This document shows, piece by piece, positions 7,068 to 16,033 of a stretch of 43,964 bases of DNA (its first letter is position 1; every line of letters begins with the position of its first letter). Source of the stretch: an uncultured Pelagibacteraceae bacterium (GTDB taxonomy: Bacteria > Pseudomonadota > Alphaproteobacteria > Pelagibacterales > Pelagibacteraceae); contig CACEJN010000006.1 of NCBI GenBank assembly GCA_902559935.1, forward strand, positions 1 to 43,964, in the 5' to 3' direction. Made by a program: the position numbers and the translations under genes. Below the pieces are notes generated by a model. It saw only the letters and a program-made list of their open reading frames with translations, had not been told where the DNA came from and did not search any database.

Positions 7068-8129
7068 ATGGATTCATCGAGTTCAGCTATAAAAATTGAA
7101 AATGTTTGGAAAGTGTTTGGCAATACTTCTACCGAAGCATTGGATGCAATCCAAAATAAAGGAATTTCAAAAACTGAAGCTTTAGAAGAATATAACTCAG
7201 TTATAGGTGTATCAGATGTTTCATTTGATGTTAATCAAGGAGAAATATTTTGTGTGATGGGTTTATCTGGTAGTGGAAAATCTACATTAGTTAGACATAT
7301 AAACAGACTTTTAGAACCTACATCAGGAAAGATTTTGATAAACGGTCAAGATGTAATGCAGCTTGATAGTGATCATTTGCAAGAACTAAGAAATAAAAAG
7401 ATAGGCATGGTTTTTCAAAACTTTGCGCTTATGCCTCATAGATCAGTAGTAGATAATATTGCAATGCCTCTTGAAATAAGAGGAGTAAGTAAAAATGATC
7501 GTTTAGATGCAGCTAATAAAATTTTAGAAATAGTTGAATTACAAGGTTGGGGTAACAAATTTGCTCATGAATTATCTGGAGGAATGCAACAAAGAGTAGG
7601 ACTTGCAAGAGCACTAGCTGCAGATCCAGAATTACTTTTAATGGATGAGCCTTTTAGTGCATTAGACCCATTAATTAGAAGACAGCTTCAATCAGAATTT
7701 ATCAAACTTTCAAAACAGATGAAAAAGACAACAGTTTTTATAACTCACGATTTAGATGAGGCAGTAAGAGTAGGGCATAGAATTGCTATTATGAGAGACG
7801 GAAAGGTAATTCAAATTGGCACCCCTGAAGAAATCGTAGTTAATCCAGCTGATGAATATGTTGCAGACTTTGTTAAAGGAATTTCTAGACTTAAAGTTGT
7901 TCAGGCAAAAACAATTATGCAAACCGTTGAAAGTTATGAAAATTTAAATGGTAAGTTGGAAGAAAATTTACAAAGTGTAGATGAGCATGAATTGCTAAGT
8001 AAATTAATTGAAGTTTCAAAATCAAAAGATAAGCCATTAGTTGTTAAAAATAATGAGCAAAAAAATATTGGAGTTATTACACAATCAGATCTTTTAAAAG
8101 CTGTAATAGAGGGTGGAGATGGAGAATAA
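7068..8129 (+). CDS. proV: Glycine betaine/proline ABC transporter ATPase
   Basis: 353 residues. Walker A GLSGSGKST (65-73), signature LSGGMQQR (169-176), Walker B LLLMDEP (189-195), switch histidine in ITHD, and a C-terminal tail with a CBS-like segment (about 285-350: DKPLVVKNNEQKNIGVI). The N-terminal insertion with ISKTEALE before VSDVSFDV is typical of ProV/OpuAA. It powers import through ProW. No Shine-Dalgarno is obvious before ATG 7068, unlike proX. The 3' end overlaps proW by 11 nt. The CBS-like tail may sense ionic strength, as in OpuA (family knowledge). Confidence 0.95.
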   Translation: MDSSSSAIKIENVWKVFGNTSTEALDAIQNKGISKTEALEEYNSVIGVSDVSFDVNQGEIFCVMGLSGSGKSTLVRHINRLLEPTSGKILINGQDVMQLDSDHLQELRNKKIGMVFQNFALMPHRSVVDNIAMPLEIRGVSKNDRLDAANKILEIVELQGWGNKFAHELSGGMQQRVGLARALAADPELLLMDEPFSALDPLIRRQLQSEFIKLSKQMKKTTVFITHDLDEAVRVGHRIAIMRDGKVIQIGTPEEIVVNPADEYVADFVKGISRLKVVQAKTIMQTVESYENLNGKLEENLQSVDEHELLSKLIEVSKSKDKPLVVKNNEQKNIGVITQSDLLKAVIEGGDGE

Positions 8130-9624
8130 ACAAATAAATAACCCTAGTAGATCTGAGCTAATTACTGATTTTGTTAAGTCAAATCCAGAATATTATATTA
8201 AAGAGTTCCAAAAAATTGGAAGTAAACCAACATTCTCATTTTCATTTAATTTATATGCGGGAATCCTAGGTCCAATTTGGTTTGGAATGAGAAATATATG
8301 GAATTGGGCATTAGCCTTTTTGATAATTGAAACATTTTCAGTTGTTCAAATTATAAGAGGTTTATTTGGGAATATTACCAAAGATGCTGTTGAAAAAATA
8401 AAACAAGTTGAATCTACAATAGCATTTAGAAATAAACAGTTAGAAGCAGCTATTACTAACAATCCAGATAAAGTTGATGTTTATAAACGTAATATTAAAT
8501 CCTTAGAGGATGCAATGCAGGGATATATTGATGAAGTTGCAAGAATTGAAGCATCTGCAATTTGGATAACTATTTTTGGTATTGCTTTATTAATTTCGAT
8601 TAAAATAGTTCAAGGGATTCTTGCTAATTCTGTATTAGAAAAAAGATATTCAGAATGGTTATCTGACAAAACAATAAGACCAGGAATGCAAACTAAGAAC
8701 TTTATTTCCAGCACAATTTTTGCTGCAGTGATTATGTTTTTCTCAGTTGTGCATTATAGTTTTCCAGGTGTTATTACTATAATGGATGACTTTCCAACTC
8801 ATCCAGACATAAGACTTACTTCAATAAAATGGGTAGAAACTATTTTTGACTATGCTGTTTTAAAAGGAGATGCTTTATTTACAGCAATCACTATTGGTAT
8901 TAGATCAGTATTGGATTTTTTAGAATTACTATTTGTTAAAACTCCATGGATAGTAATCATTACTACCATAGTAACTTTAACAGGACTAGCTGCAGGCCCA
9001 AGAGCTGCAATTTATTCAGCAGGATTTTTATGTTACATGGGATTTTTAGGTTTTTGGGTAAAAGCCATGACTACCTTGGCTCTTCTAGGAACAGCTGCTG
9101 TACTAAGTATTGTTATTGGAATTCCGCTTGGAATTTTTTGCGCAAGACGTCAAAGATTTTATTCAATGATAAGACCAATAATGGATTTTATGCAAACAAT
9201 GCCAGCCTTTGTTTTCATGATCCCAGTAATTGCATTCTTTGGTACAGGGAAGGTCGCTGCGGTTATAATTACAATGATTTTTGGAGGGACACCTGTGGTA
9301 AGATTAACAGTCCTAGGATTAAGAGGTGTACCTGAAACAATTAGAGAAGCTGCAATCGCTTATGGCGCATCTAAATGGTATCTATTAAGAAAAGTAGACT
9401 TACCATTAGCAACACCATCTATCTTAGCAGGTGTAAACCAAACAGTAATGTTAAGCTTAGCAATGGTGGTAGTTGCATCTCTAATCGGTGCAAAAGGATT
9501 AGGACAAGATGTTTTAGAAGCACTTCAATATGCAAATGTTGGACAAGGTATTTTAGCAGGTGTTGCAATTTTATTTGTTGCGTTAATTCTTGATAGGGTT
9601 GTTCAAGGTAAGAAAAGAGTTTAA
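8119..9624 (+). CDS. proW: Betaine ABC permease with long N-terminal extension
   Basis: 501 residues from ATG 8119, preferred over an in-frame GTG at 8113 because GAGGG at 8108-8112 is well spaced for 8119. The C-terminal part (about 315-501) is the MetI-type permease core with EAA loop 410-435 (EAAIAYGASKWYLLRK). The first ~310 residues exceed ordinary ProW. Residues 42-72 (FNLYAGILGPIWFGMRNIW) look like a DUF2628 membrane module. A coiled-coil-like stretch (about 88-145) and several extra membrane helices up to about 310 follow. The overlap with proV implies coupled translation. The role of the extension is unknown. Confidence 0.9.
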   Translation: MENKQINNPSRSELITDFVKSNPEYYIKEFQKIGSKPTFSFSFNLYAGILGPIWFGMRNIWNWALAFLIIETFSVVQIIRGLFGNITKDAVEKIKQVESTIAFRNKQLEAAITNNPDKVDVYKRNIKSLEDAMQGYIDEVARIEASAIWITIFGIALLISIKIVQGILANSVLEKRYSEWLSDKTIRPGMQTKNFISSTIFAAVIMFFSVVHYSFPGVITIMDDFPTHPDIRLTSIKWVETIFDYAVLKGDALFTAITIGIRSVLDFLELLFVKTPWIVIITTIVTLTGLAAGPRAAIYSAGFLCYMGFLGFWVKAMTTLALLGTAAVLSIVIGIPLGIFCARRQRFYSMIRPIMDFMQTMPAFVFMIPVIAFFGTGKVAAVIITMIFGGTPVVRLTVLGLRGVPETIREAAIAYGASKWYLLRKVDLPLATPSILAGVNQTVMLSLAMVVVASLIGAKGLGQDVLEALQYANVGQGILAGVAILFVALILDRVVQGKKRV

Positions 9625-9633
9625 TTATTCCTA

Positions 9634-10239
9634 ATGGAATATGCTTTATTAGGATTTTTTACAGGATTAAGTTTAATTTTAGCTATAGGCGCACAAAATA
9701 TTTTTGTAATTGAACAAGGTTTAAAAAAACAGCACGTATTTCTTGTTTGTTTAATATGTTCAATATCTGATTTAATATTAATATTTTTAGGCATCTTCCT
9801 TTTTCATTATTTTAATCAAATCTTTAATCAAACAGTAGAATTAATCTTAAATATACTTCTGATATTGTTTTTATTGCACTTCATTTATACAAAACTAAAA
9901 GCTCATTATTCAGAAATTAACTTTAGTAATGATTTAACAAATATTTCAAAAACAAATATATTTATAAAAACTCTTGGATTTACATACCTAAATCCACACG
10001 TTTACTCAGACACAGTTTTTTTTCTTGGGAATTTTTCTAAAAATTATTTATTAAACCAAAAAGTAGCTTTTGGGATTGGCGCAGCTATAGCTTCATTTTT
10101 ATTTTTTTTTGCTTTAGGTTACCTATCAAATTATTTATCTAAATATGCTAAAAGTAGGAAAATTTGGAGAGTTATTAATATATTTATTATAACTTTTATG
10201 AGTATTTTAGTTTTATATATAGTTAAGGAGACATTATGA
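9634..10239 (+). CDS. LysE/ArgO-type amino-acid exporter
   Basis: 201 residues and about six membrane helices. The N-terminus GFFTGLSLILAIGAQNIFVIEQGL is the hallmark G-x-x-x-G-x-x-x-x-x-G-x-Q-N motif of the LysE family, and LGFTYLNPHVYSDT is the second conserved block. Members export lysine, arginine or other amino acids. The gene follows proW by 9 nt and overlaps the next gene by ATGA, so it is probably co-transcribed with the betaine importer. One guess is that it releases amino acids or osmolytes on osmotic downshift, but nothing proves the substrate. Confidence 0.88.
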   Translation: MEYALLGFFTGLSLILAIGAQNIFVIEQGLKKQHVFLVCLICSISDLILIFLGIFLFHYFNQIFNQTVELILNILLILFLLHFIYTKLKAHYSEINFSNDLTNISKTNIFIKTLGFTYLNPHVYSDTVFFLGNFSKNYLLNQKVAFGIGAAIASFLFFFALGYLSNYLSKYAKSRKIWRVINIFIITFMSILVLYIVKETL

Positions 10240-10988
10240 GCAGTATTTATGTAGATGATGTAGGAAAAGGTTTTCCATTTGTTTTTGTCCATGGATATCT
10301 TGGTTCATCTGAAATGTGGTGTTTTCAAAAAAATTATTTCTCAAAATATTACAGAGTCATTGCACCTGCTTTACCTGGATTTGGTGAAAGCTATAAAACA
10401 CAATCTTTAAACTCTATTAATGATATGGCGAATAAAATAATAGAAATTCTAAATCAAAAGAAAATTGATAAATTTAATTTGATTGGTCATTCCATGGGAG
10501 GAATGGTTGTTCAAGAAATAACAAAAATCGTTGGTTATAGAGTTAATAAATTAATTTGTTTTGCTACAGGATCTATAGGAGATATTCCTGGTAGATTTGA
10601 AACAATGGATGAAACAAGAGAAAAATTAAAAAAAGATGGAACAAAAATTTCATTTTCAAGAGTTCCTCCAAAATGGTTTGTAAAAGGCAATAAAGATAAA
10701 AATTATTTTTTATGTGAAAATGCTGTTAAAAATGTTTCATTAGAAACAGCTGATAATGCTTTGCTTGCTATGAAAAATTGGAAAGGAATTGATAATTTAA
10801 AAAATATCAAAAACGAAACTTTAATTATTTGGGGAGATAAAGATATTTCTTATAATTTTGATCAAGTTGATACTTTAAATAAAAATATTAAAAATAGCCG
10901 TTTAGAAATCTTTAAAGGATGTTGTCATAATGTTCATTTAGAACAACCGGATAATTTTAATATTTTAATAAAAAATTTTTTAGATTAA
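10236..10988 (+). CDS. Alpha/beta-hydrolase fold protein
   Basis: 250 residues, cytoplasmic. Oxyanion-side HG at 19-20 (VFVHGYLGS), nucleophile elbow GHSMGG with Ser86, acid GDKD (D201/D203), and base His231 in GCCHNVHLEQP. The set is a complete triad of the lipase/esterase/haloperoxidase group. A GGAG site overlaps the end of the exporter gene, and the ATG shares four bases with its stop. Substrate unknown. It could act on an ester or on a product of the neighbouring betaine or glycoside uptake systems. Confidence 0.88.
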   Translation: MSSIYVDDVGKGFPFVFVHGYLGSSEMWCFQKNYFSKYYRVIAPALPGFGESYKTQSLNSINDMANKIIEILNQKKIDKFNLIGHSMGGMVVQEITKIVGYRVNKLICFATGSIGDIPGRFETMDETREKLKKDGTKISFSRVPPKWFVKGNKDKNYFLCENAVKNVSLETADNALLAMKNWKGIDNLKNIKNETLIIWGDKDISYNFDQVDTLNKNIKNSRLEIFKGCCHNVHLEQPDNFNILIKNFLD

Positions 10989-11013
10989 TATTCTTAAAAA
11001 GATAAAAAATTAA

Positions 11014-12069
11014 ATGGCAAACATAAAATTTACTGGTGTTCATAAATCATTTGGTGCTAATAAGATAATTAAAAATTTTAATCTTTTAGGTAAAGAAGAT
11101 GAATTTCTTGTTTTGGTAGGACCATCAGGATGTGGAAAATCAACTCTATTAAGAATGATTGCGGGATTAGAAAAAATAGATGAAGGTGAAATTTTTATTA
11201 ATGATCAAAAAATTAATGAACTTCATCCTTCAAAACGTCAAACTGCAATGGTTTTTCAGTCTTATGCTCTTTATCCTCATATGAACGTTTATGAAAATAT
11301 GTCTTTTGGTTTAAAGATTGAAAAAAGACCTAAAGAAGAAATTAATATAAAAGTTATGCAAGCCGCAAAAATTTTAAAAATTGAGGAACTATTAGAGAGA
11401 AAACCAAAACAACTATCTGGAGGTCAAAGACAACGTGTTGCTATTGGAAGAGCTATTACAAGAAATCCAAAAATATTTTTATTTGATGAACCTTTATCTA
11501 ACCTCGATGCAGCATTGAGAGCAGAAATGAGGGTTGAAATATCTAAATTACACAATCAAATCAAAACAAATATGATTTATGTAACTCATGATCAAGTAGA
11601 AGCTATGACACTAGCAGATAGAATAGTTATTTTAAATCAAGGAAATATTGAACAGGTTGGTACACCTGAGGAAATATATAATGATCCTGCAAATATTTTT
11701 GTTGCTCAATTTATTGGCACTCCTAAAATGAATATTTTAGATGTGAAAGAAGAAAATATTGTTTCAGAAAATACAATTAAATTGCTAGGTAATGATATCC
11801 AATTCGAAAAATTAAAATTAAAAAAAACTAAACATTTTTTGGGTATTAGACCTGAGCATTTGAGAGCAAATCAAAAAACTCAATGTACTTTTAATCCTGA
11901 AATAGAATTGATCGAAAACCTTGGTAATGAAAAAATTGTATATATGAAAAAAGATGAACATCAATTAAGTGCAAAAATTCCAAGCAATATTGAAATAGGA
12001 AATTCTATAGGTTTTGATTTAAATGATATTTTTATTTTTGATGAAAATAGTAATAGATTAAGATCATAA
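11014..12069 (+). CDS. Sugar-type ABC transporter ATPase (UgpC/MalK family)
   Basis: 351 residues. Walker A GPSGCGKST (36-44), signature LSGGQRQR (134-141), Walker B IFLFDEP (154-160), D-loop SNLDAALR, switch THDQ (191-194). After about residue 235 comes a TOBE/MalK-type regulatory tail with GIRPEHL. This subfamily serves CUT1 carbohydrate importers, matching the binding protein and two permeases downstream. It precedes them by 142 bp of non-coding leader, so it may be expressed separately. The short gap (25 nt) to the hydrolase upstream suggests read-through from there. Confidence 0.93.
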   Translation: MANIKFTGVHKSFGANKIIKNFNLLGKEDEFLVLVGPSGCGKSTLLRMIAGLEKIDEGEIFINDQKINELHPSKRQTAMVFQSYALYPHMNVYENMSFGLKIEKRPKEEINIKVMQAAKILKIEELLERKPKQLSGGQRQRVAIGRAITRNPKIFLFDEPLSNLDAALRAEMRVEISKLHNQIKTNMIYVTHDQVEAMTLADRIVILNQGNIEQVGTPEEIYNDPANIFVAQFIGTPKMNILDVKEENIVSENTIKLLGNDIQFEKLKLKKTKHFLGIRPEHLRANQKTQCTFNPEIELIENLGNEKIVYMKKDEHQLSAKIPSNIEIGNSIGFDLNDIFIFDENSNRLRS

Positions 12070-12211
12070 CACAACTTATAATTGACAAATTTTAATTTTT
12101 TCACATTTTTTAAATAAATGATATGAGACAATCACATAGCTGATATGTGTCGGCCCTGTCTTTGCTAAATAGAATCATTTTAATATAGTTTCTCTATTAA
12201 AAGGAGGAGAA
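12070..12211 (+). promoter_or_regulatory. Structured leader before the glycoside-binding protein gene
   Basis: 142 bp without a gene. TTGACA at 12082-12087 matches a -35 box; no good -10 is found at the right distance. A nested fold is visible: AGACA (12126-12130) with TGTCT (12157-12161) outside, CACATA (12133-12138) with TATGTG (12144-12149) inside, and a 5-nt loop GCTGA. The GC-rich TCGGCCC strip lies between the arms. A second weak stem (TTTTAA.../...TTAAAA) abuts the strong AAGGAGGAG ribosome site. It may be a regulatory RNA leader; no known riboswitch class is recognised. Confidence 0.4.
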
Positions 12212-13543
12212 ATGAAAAATATAATAAAAATGTTTTGCGTAATTTCGTTTTTTATTTCGAATATTGTTTACGCAGACATAAAGTTTTGGACTACAGAAGT
12301 TCAGCCTGCCCGAATGGCTAAGCAAGAGGAAATGGCAAAAGCTTTTGAAGCTAAAACAGGTATTAAAGTAGATGTGATACCGGTTGAAGAAAAAGAACTA
12401 GGTACAAGAGCTACAGCTGCTGCTGCAGCAGGAGACTTACCAGACGTTATTTATCACACTTTACAATATGTATTACCATGGGCTGAAGCAGGAATATTAG
12501 ATGTAGATGCTAACAATGCAGTTGTGAAAGAATTAGGTAAAGATACATTTGCACCAGGTGCACTTAACATGGCAAAAAAAGGTTCAAAGATTGCAGCTGT
12601 TCCCGTTGATGGATGGACACAAATGGTTGTTTACAGAAAAGACCTTTTTGAAAATGCAGATTTAGCACCTCCAACAAGTTATGCAAACATTGTAGCTGCT
12701 GTTGAGAAGCTATCAAAACAAAATGGAATGTTTGGTTTTGTTGCTGCAACTAAAACTGATGAAAATTTCATGAGTCAGGTTTTAGAACACGTTCTTTTAG
12801 CAAATGGGGTTAATATTGTTAAAAAGGGTGGTATCAAGAAACAAGGTAAAAAACTAAAAGAAGCATTAGAGTTTTATAAAGTAATTGCTAAAGCAAGTCC
12901 TCCAGGTGAATTGTACTGGAAACAATCTAGAGCACTTTACTTTGCAGGAAAAACTCCAATGATTATTTGGTCACCATTTATTATGGATGAGCTTGCAGGT
13001 TTAAGAGACTCGGCTCCACCAACAATTAACAGTGACCCTACATCACCTGAACTAGCGTCTAAAACTGGTTTCATAACTAATTTTAGTGGACCTAGTAACA
13101 AAAAAGGTGCTGCATGGGCAGATATTAGATATTTTGGTATAACAGCTGACGCTGACACAGATGAAGCTAAACAATTTATCATGTACTCAATGGATGAAGG
13201 TTACACAAGTACATTATCGATAGCTCCAGAAGGTAAATTTCCTGTAAGAAGAGGAAATTCAAGTGACCCTGAAGCTTTCACGAAAGCTTGGAGTAAACTA
13301 CCTGTTGGAGTTGATAGAAAAGCACCTTTGTCAGATCTATACGACCCAGATGTAATTAATAATATTGTAGCTGGTTTGGATACTGCAAATAGATGGGGTG
13401 TTAAAGAAGGTGAACTATCAAGAGCATCAAAAGTCATAAATTCTCAATTTATTAATAGAATTACTAGACTTTATATTGATGATCAAATTGATGTCGATGA
13501 AGCTGTTGATATGATTAATAAATCATTAGCTAAATTCAATTAA
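12212..13543 (+). CDS. Extracellular sugar/glycoside-binding protein (CUT1 type)
   Basis: 443 residues with a signal peptide (MKNIIKMFCVISFFISNIVYA, cut after ~21). The mature start IKFWTTEVQPARMAKQEEMAKAFEAKTGIKVDVIPV and the later AAAGDLPDVIYHT are classic for family 1 (maltose/UgpB-like) binding proteins. PVDGWTQMVVYRKDLF is the conserved hinge-side block. It is periplasmic and presents a carbohydrate to the two permeases that follow. Codon choice looks less A+T-driven than in the neighbouring permeases, as expected for an abundant protein. With a GH63-type hydrolase at the operon end, the ligand is probably a glycoside such as glucosylglycerate, mannosylglycerate or a disaccharide. Confidence 0.9.
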   Translation: MKNIIKMFCVISFFISNIVYADIKFWTTEVQPARMAKQEEMAKAFEAKTGIKVDVIPVEEKELGTRATAAAAAGDLPDVIYHTLQYVLPWAEAGILDVDANNAVVKELGKDTFAPGALNMAKKGSKIAAVPVDGWTQMVVYRKDLFENADLAPPTSYANIVAAVEKLSKQNGMFGFVAATKTDENFMSQVLEHVLLANGVNIVKKGGIKKQGKKLKEALEFYKVIAKASPPGELYWKQSRALYFAGKTPMIIWSPFIMDELAGLRDSAPPTINSDPTSPELASKTGFITNFSGPSNKKGAAWADIRYFGITADADTDEAKQFIMYSMDEGYTSTLSIAPEGKFPVRRGNSSDPEAFTKAWSKLPVGVDRKAPLSDLYDPDVINNIVAGLDTANRWGVKEGELSRASKVINSQFINRITRLYIDDQIDVDEAVDMINKSLAKFN

Positions 13544-13555
13544 TTTAAATTTTTT

Positions 13556-13589
13556 AAAAAAGCGGATAATATAAATTATCCGCTTTTTT
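13556..13589 (+). terminator. Perfect 15-bp hairpin ending in U-tract, abutting the permease start
   Basis: Arms 13556-13570 and 13575-13589 are perfectly complementary, with loop ATAA and a GC-containing middle (AGCGGATAAT). The 3' side is a run of seven T. It lies 12 nt after the binding-protein stop, and the permease ATG begins two bases after the stem. It reads as an intrinsic attenuator that lets only part of the transcripts reach the permease genes. Confidence 0.9.
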
Positions 13590-13590
13590 T

Positions 13591-14850
13591 ATGAATGATA
13601 CTTTAGCAAATACAGAAAAAAAAACTGCATATATACTAACACTACCTGCAGTCCTTTTAGTTTTTTCAATAATTTTATTTCCAATTTTTGCAAATATTTG
13701 GATTAGTTTTAAAGAAGTTGAATTAAAAGATATTCGAATTCCAGAACCAAGAGCAAAAAAAATTGTAAAATCTATTTCTGATGAGCCCTCTAAAATAAAA
13801 ATATTATATAAGTTAAGAAACAGTTCATTAATTCAAGAGATAAGATACGTTTCATTTCAAGATAATTTTCCAAAAAATTTTGAAATTGAAAATTTAGATC
13901 CAAGATGTTCTTACGAAAAGTATAAGTTAAAATGTGAATTTGGAAATTGGCCAGCTAAATATAGGGAAAATTTCCAAGTAATATTTGCAACAAATGATGG
14001 ATCAAAAATAGACAAAAAAAATCTTAAATCTATTAAACCAAAATTGGATGGGAAATCTGATAATATATTGCTTAATACTAACTTTACTCTTAAAAACTTT
14101 AAAAAAGTTTTATTTGAGAATGAATTTATAGATTTACTACTAACAACGTTTTATTACACATTCTTTGGAACCGTTGGCTCAATAGTATTTGGGATTTTAA
14201 CAGCTCAAATGGTAAATCAAAAATTTTATGGAAGAACATTTATGAGAAGTGTTCTGCTTTTCCCTTATGTTGCTCCAGTTGTTGCATTAGCTTATACTTG
14301 GGAACTGTTACTAGATCCGAATAGCGGAACGTTAAATAGTTTACTATTAAATTATCAAATTATTGAAACACCAATAAATCTTCTTGGACAAAAATATATT
14401 GAAATTAGTATATTGGGTTTTGATTTTAAATTAAGGTTAGCGCTTACAACAGTTATTATGTTTGAAATTTGGAGGTATTTTCCTTTAGCCTTTTTATTTA
14501 TTCTTGCGAGACTTCAAGCAATTCCAAAAGAATTATATGAGGCCGCTGATGTTGATGGAGCAAGTCCTTTTCAAAAATTTTTTAATATTACACTTCCTCA
14601 AATTACCGCAGTAATTTCGATTTTATTCATGATTAGGTTTATTTGGAATTTTAATAAATTTGAGGACGTCTTTTTATTAACTGGAGGTGCATCAGGAACG
14701 AGAACTTTACCAATAAATGTTTATCAACAAGGTTTTGCAATATCAGACATTGGAATGGGTTCAGCTGTTTCAATAGTAATCGTTGTGTTGCTTTTAATGT
14801 TTATGTTTTTTTATTTTAAACTTTTAGGAAAGAAAGTAGATGAGAACTAA
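13591..14850 (+). CDS. CUT1 ABC permease, MalF-like, with periplasmic insertion
   Basis: 419 residues. TM1 at about 15-36, then a soluble insertion of about 120 residues (about 45-165) containing Cys106 and Cys114, then the permease core from about 178 with EAA loop 314-336 (ELYEAADVDGASPFQKF). MalF of enteric bacteria also has a large periplasmic loop between early helices, so the architecture is comparable, though this insert is of no family I recognise. The ATG lies directly against a terminator hairpin and there is no Shine-Dalgarno, so translation is probably weak. Overlaps the next permease by 11 nt. Confidence 0.9.
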   Translation: MNDTLANTEKKTAYILTLPAVLLVFSIILFPIFANIWISFKEVELKDIRIPEPRAKKIVKSISDEPSKIKILYKLRNSSLIQEIRYVSFQDNFPKNFEIENLDPRCSYEKYKLKCEFGNWPAKYRENFQVIFATNDGSKIDKKNLKSIKPKLDGKSDNILLNTNFTLKNFKKVLFENEFIDLLLTTFYYTFFGTVGSIVFGILTAQMVNQKFYGRTFMRSVLLFPYVAPVVALAYTWELLLDPNSGTLNSLLLNYQIIETPINLLGQKYIEISILGFDFKLRLALTTVIMFEIWRYFPLAFLFILARLQAIPKELYEAADVDGASPFQKFFNITLPQITAVISILFMIRFIWNFNKFEDVFLLTGGASGTRTLPINVYQQGFAISDIGMGSAVSIVIVVLLLMFMFFYFKLLGKKVDEN

Positions 14851-16033
14851 AAATACAATATTATTTTCATTGATATCTACTTTTTTCTTAATTTTTTTAA
14901 TTTCGATTTGGAAGATATTAGCAACATTGCAAGGTTTAAGTATTAATAGTTTTAATATAGAAATAATTTTTATATTTGGTTTTTTTATATCATTAACTCA
15001 CTTAGGAATAGGTGATAGAATTAAATCAATTTATAAATCAATCATTTTTTCATCTATATTTGTTTTTTGTGATGGTTACTTAATACAAAAATTGCCAATT
15101 TGGTATAATGTAGGTATATTTTTAATATTATATTTTTTCACCAATAAAATTAGCAAATATACTTTTATAGGTTTAAAAGAAGAGCACTCTACACAAGTAA
15201 TTTTATTCGACTTCTTAACATTATTTGGAATTTTATTTTTCTCTTTTGTAATACTTTTTCCATTTTACATGATGTTAGTAACAAGTTTCAAAACACAAAT
15301 AGCTTTGTTAGTGAATCCTTTAGATTTTAGTATCAATTTCGGACAAGATATAAAAGATTTATTTAAATCTTATTTTGTAATTTTTAAATCTTATAAATTT
15401 GGAAAATATATAGTGACAAGTACTATTGTTTCTGTTGGTACCGTTATTATCACTCTTCTTTTTGCAATACCTGCTGCTTATGCAGTTGCAAGATTAAATT
15501 TCTTTGGAAAAACATTTTTGTCTACTTCTATACTGATAATATACATGTTCCCTGCAATTGTTCTTGTTATTCCATTGTATACGATATTTAGTCAATTGGG
15601 CTTACGTAACTCTATAGAAGGTTTATTAATTGTATATACAGCAACAACTCTTCCAGTAGCTATTTATATGTTACAAGGATATTTTAAAAGCATACCGAAA
15701 GAATTAGAGGAAGCTGCAATTTTAGACAAATTAAGTTGGTTTGGAATTATAACAAAAATTATAATTCCCTTGAGCATTCCTGCAATTTCATCTGTAGCTT
15801 TATATGTTTTTATGATTGCTTGGAATGAGTTTTTATTTTCTTTGATGTTTTTAGACAATCCTAATTCATTTACATTATCAAGGGCTATCCAATATTTAAG
15901 TGGAGATGCAGAAACGCCAAGACAATATTTAATGGCAGGCTCAGTGGTTGTTACATTACCAGTACTATTTATATTTGTTTATTTTGAAAAATATTTAGTA
16001 AGTGGTCTGACTGCAGGAAGTGTCAAAGGTTAA
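14840..16033 (+). CDS. CUT1 ABC permease, MalG-like, with extra N-terminal helices
   Basis: 397 residues, about 100 longer than a usual MalG. Residues about 8-112 form roughly four additional hydrophobic segments (LISTFFLIFLISIW, IIFIFGFFISL, IIFSSIFVFC, VGIFLILYFF). The canonical part starts near 125 (FLTLFGILFFSFVILFPFYMMLVTSFK) and includes the EAA loop ELEEAAILDKLSWFGIITKI. The second transmembrane subunit of the glycoside importer. ATG overlaps the upstream gene; its own stop overlaps the hydrolase start as TAATG. Confidence 0.9.
   Translation: MRTKNTILFSLISTFFLIFLISIWKILATLQGLSINSFNIEIIFIFGFFISLTHLGIGDRIKSIYKSIIFSSIFVFCDGYLIQKLPIWYNVGIFLILYFFTNKISKYTFIGLKEEHSTQVILFDFLTLFGILFFSFVILFPFYMMLVTSFKTQIALLVNPLDFSINFGQDIKDLFKSYFVIFKSYKFGKYIVTSTIVSVGTVIITLLFAIPAAYAVARLNFFGKTFLSTSILIIYMFPAIVLVIPLYTIFSQLGLRNSIEGLLIVYTATTLPVAIYMLQGYFKSIPKELEEAAILDKLSWFGIITKIIIPLSIPAISSVALYVFMIAWNEFLFSLMFLDNPNSFTLSRAIQYLSGDAETPRQYLMAGSVVVTLPVLFIFVYFEKYLVSGLTAGSVKG

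Noticed and set aside
8946-9335. A second + strand frame of 129 codons inside proW
   Set aside because: It lies wholly inside the permease core in another frame and is rich in N, S, C and R without any domain pattern.
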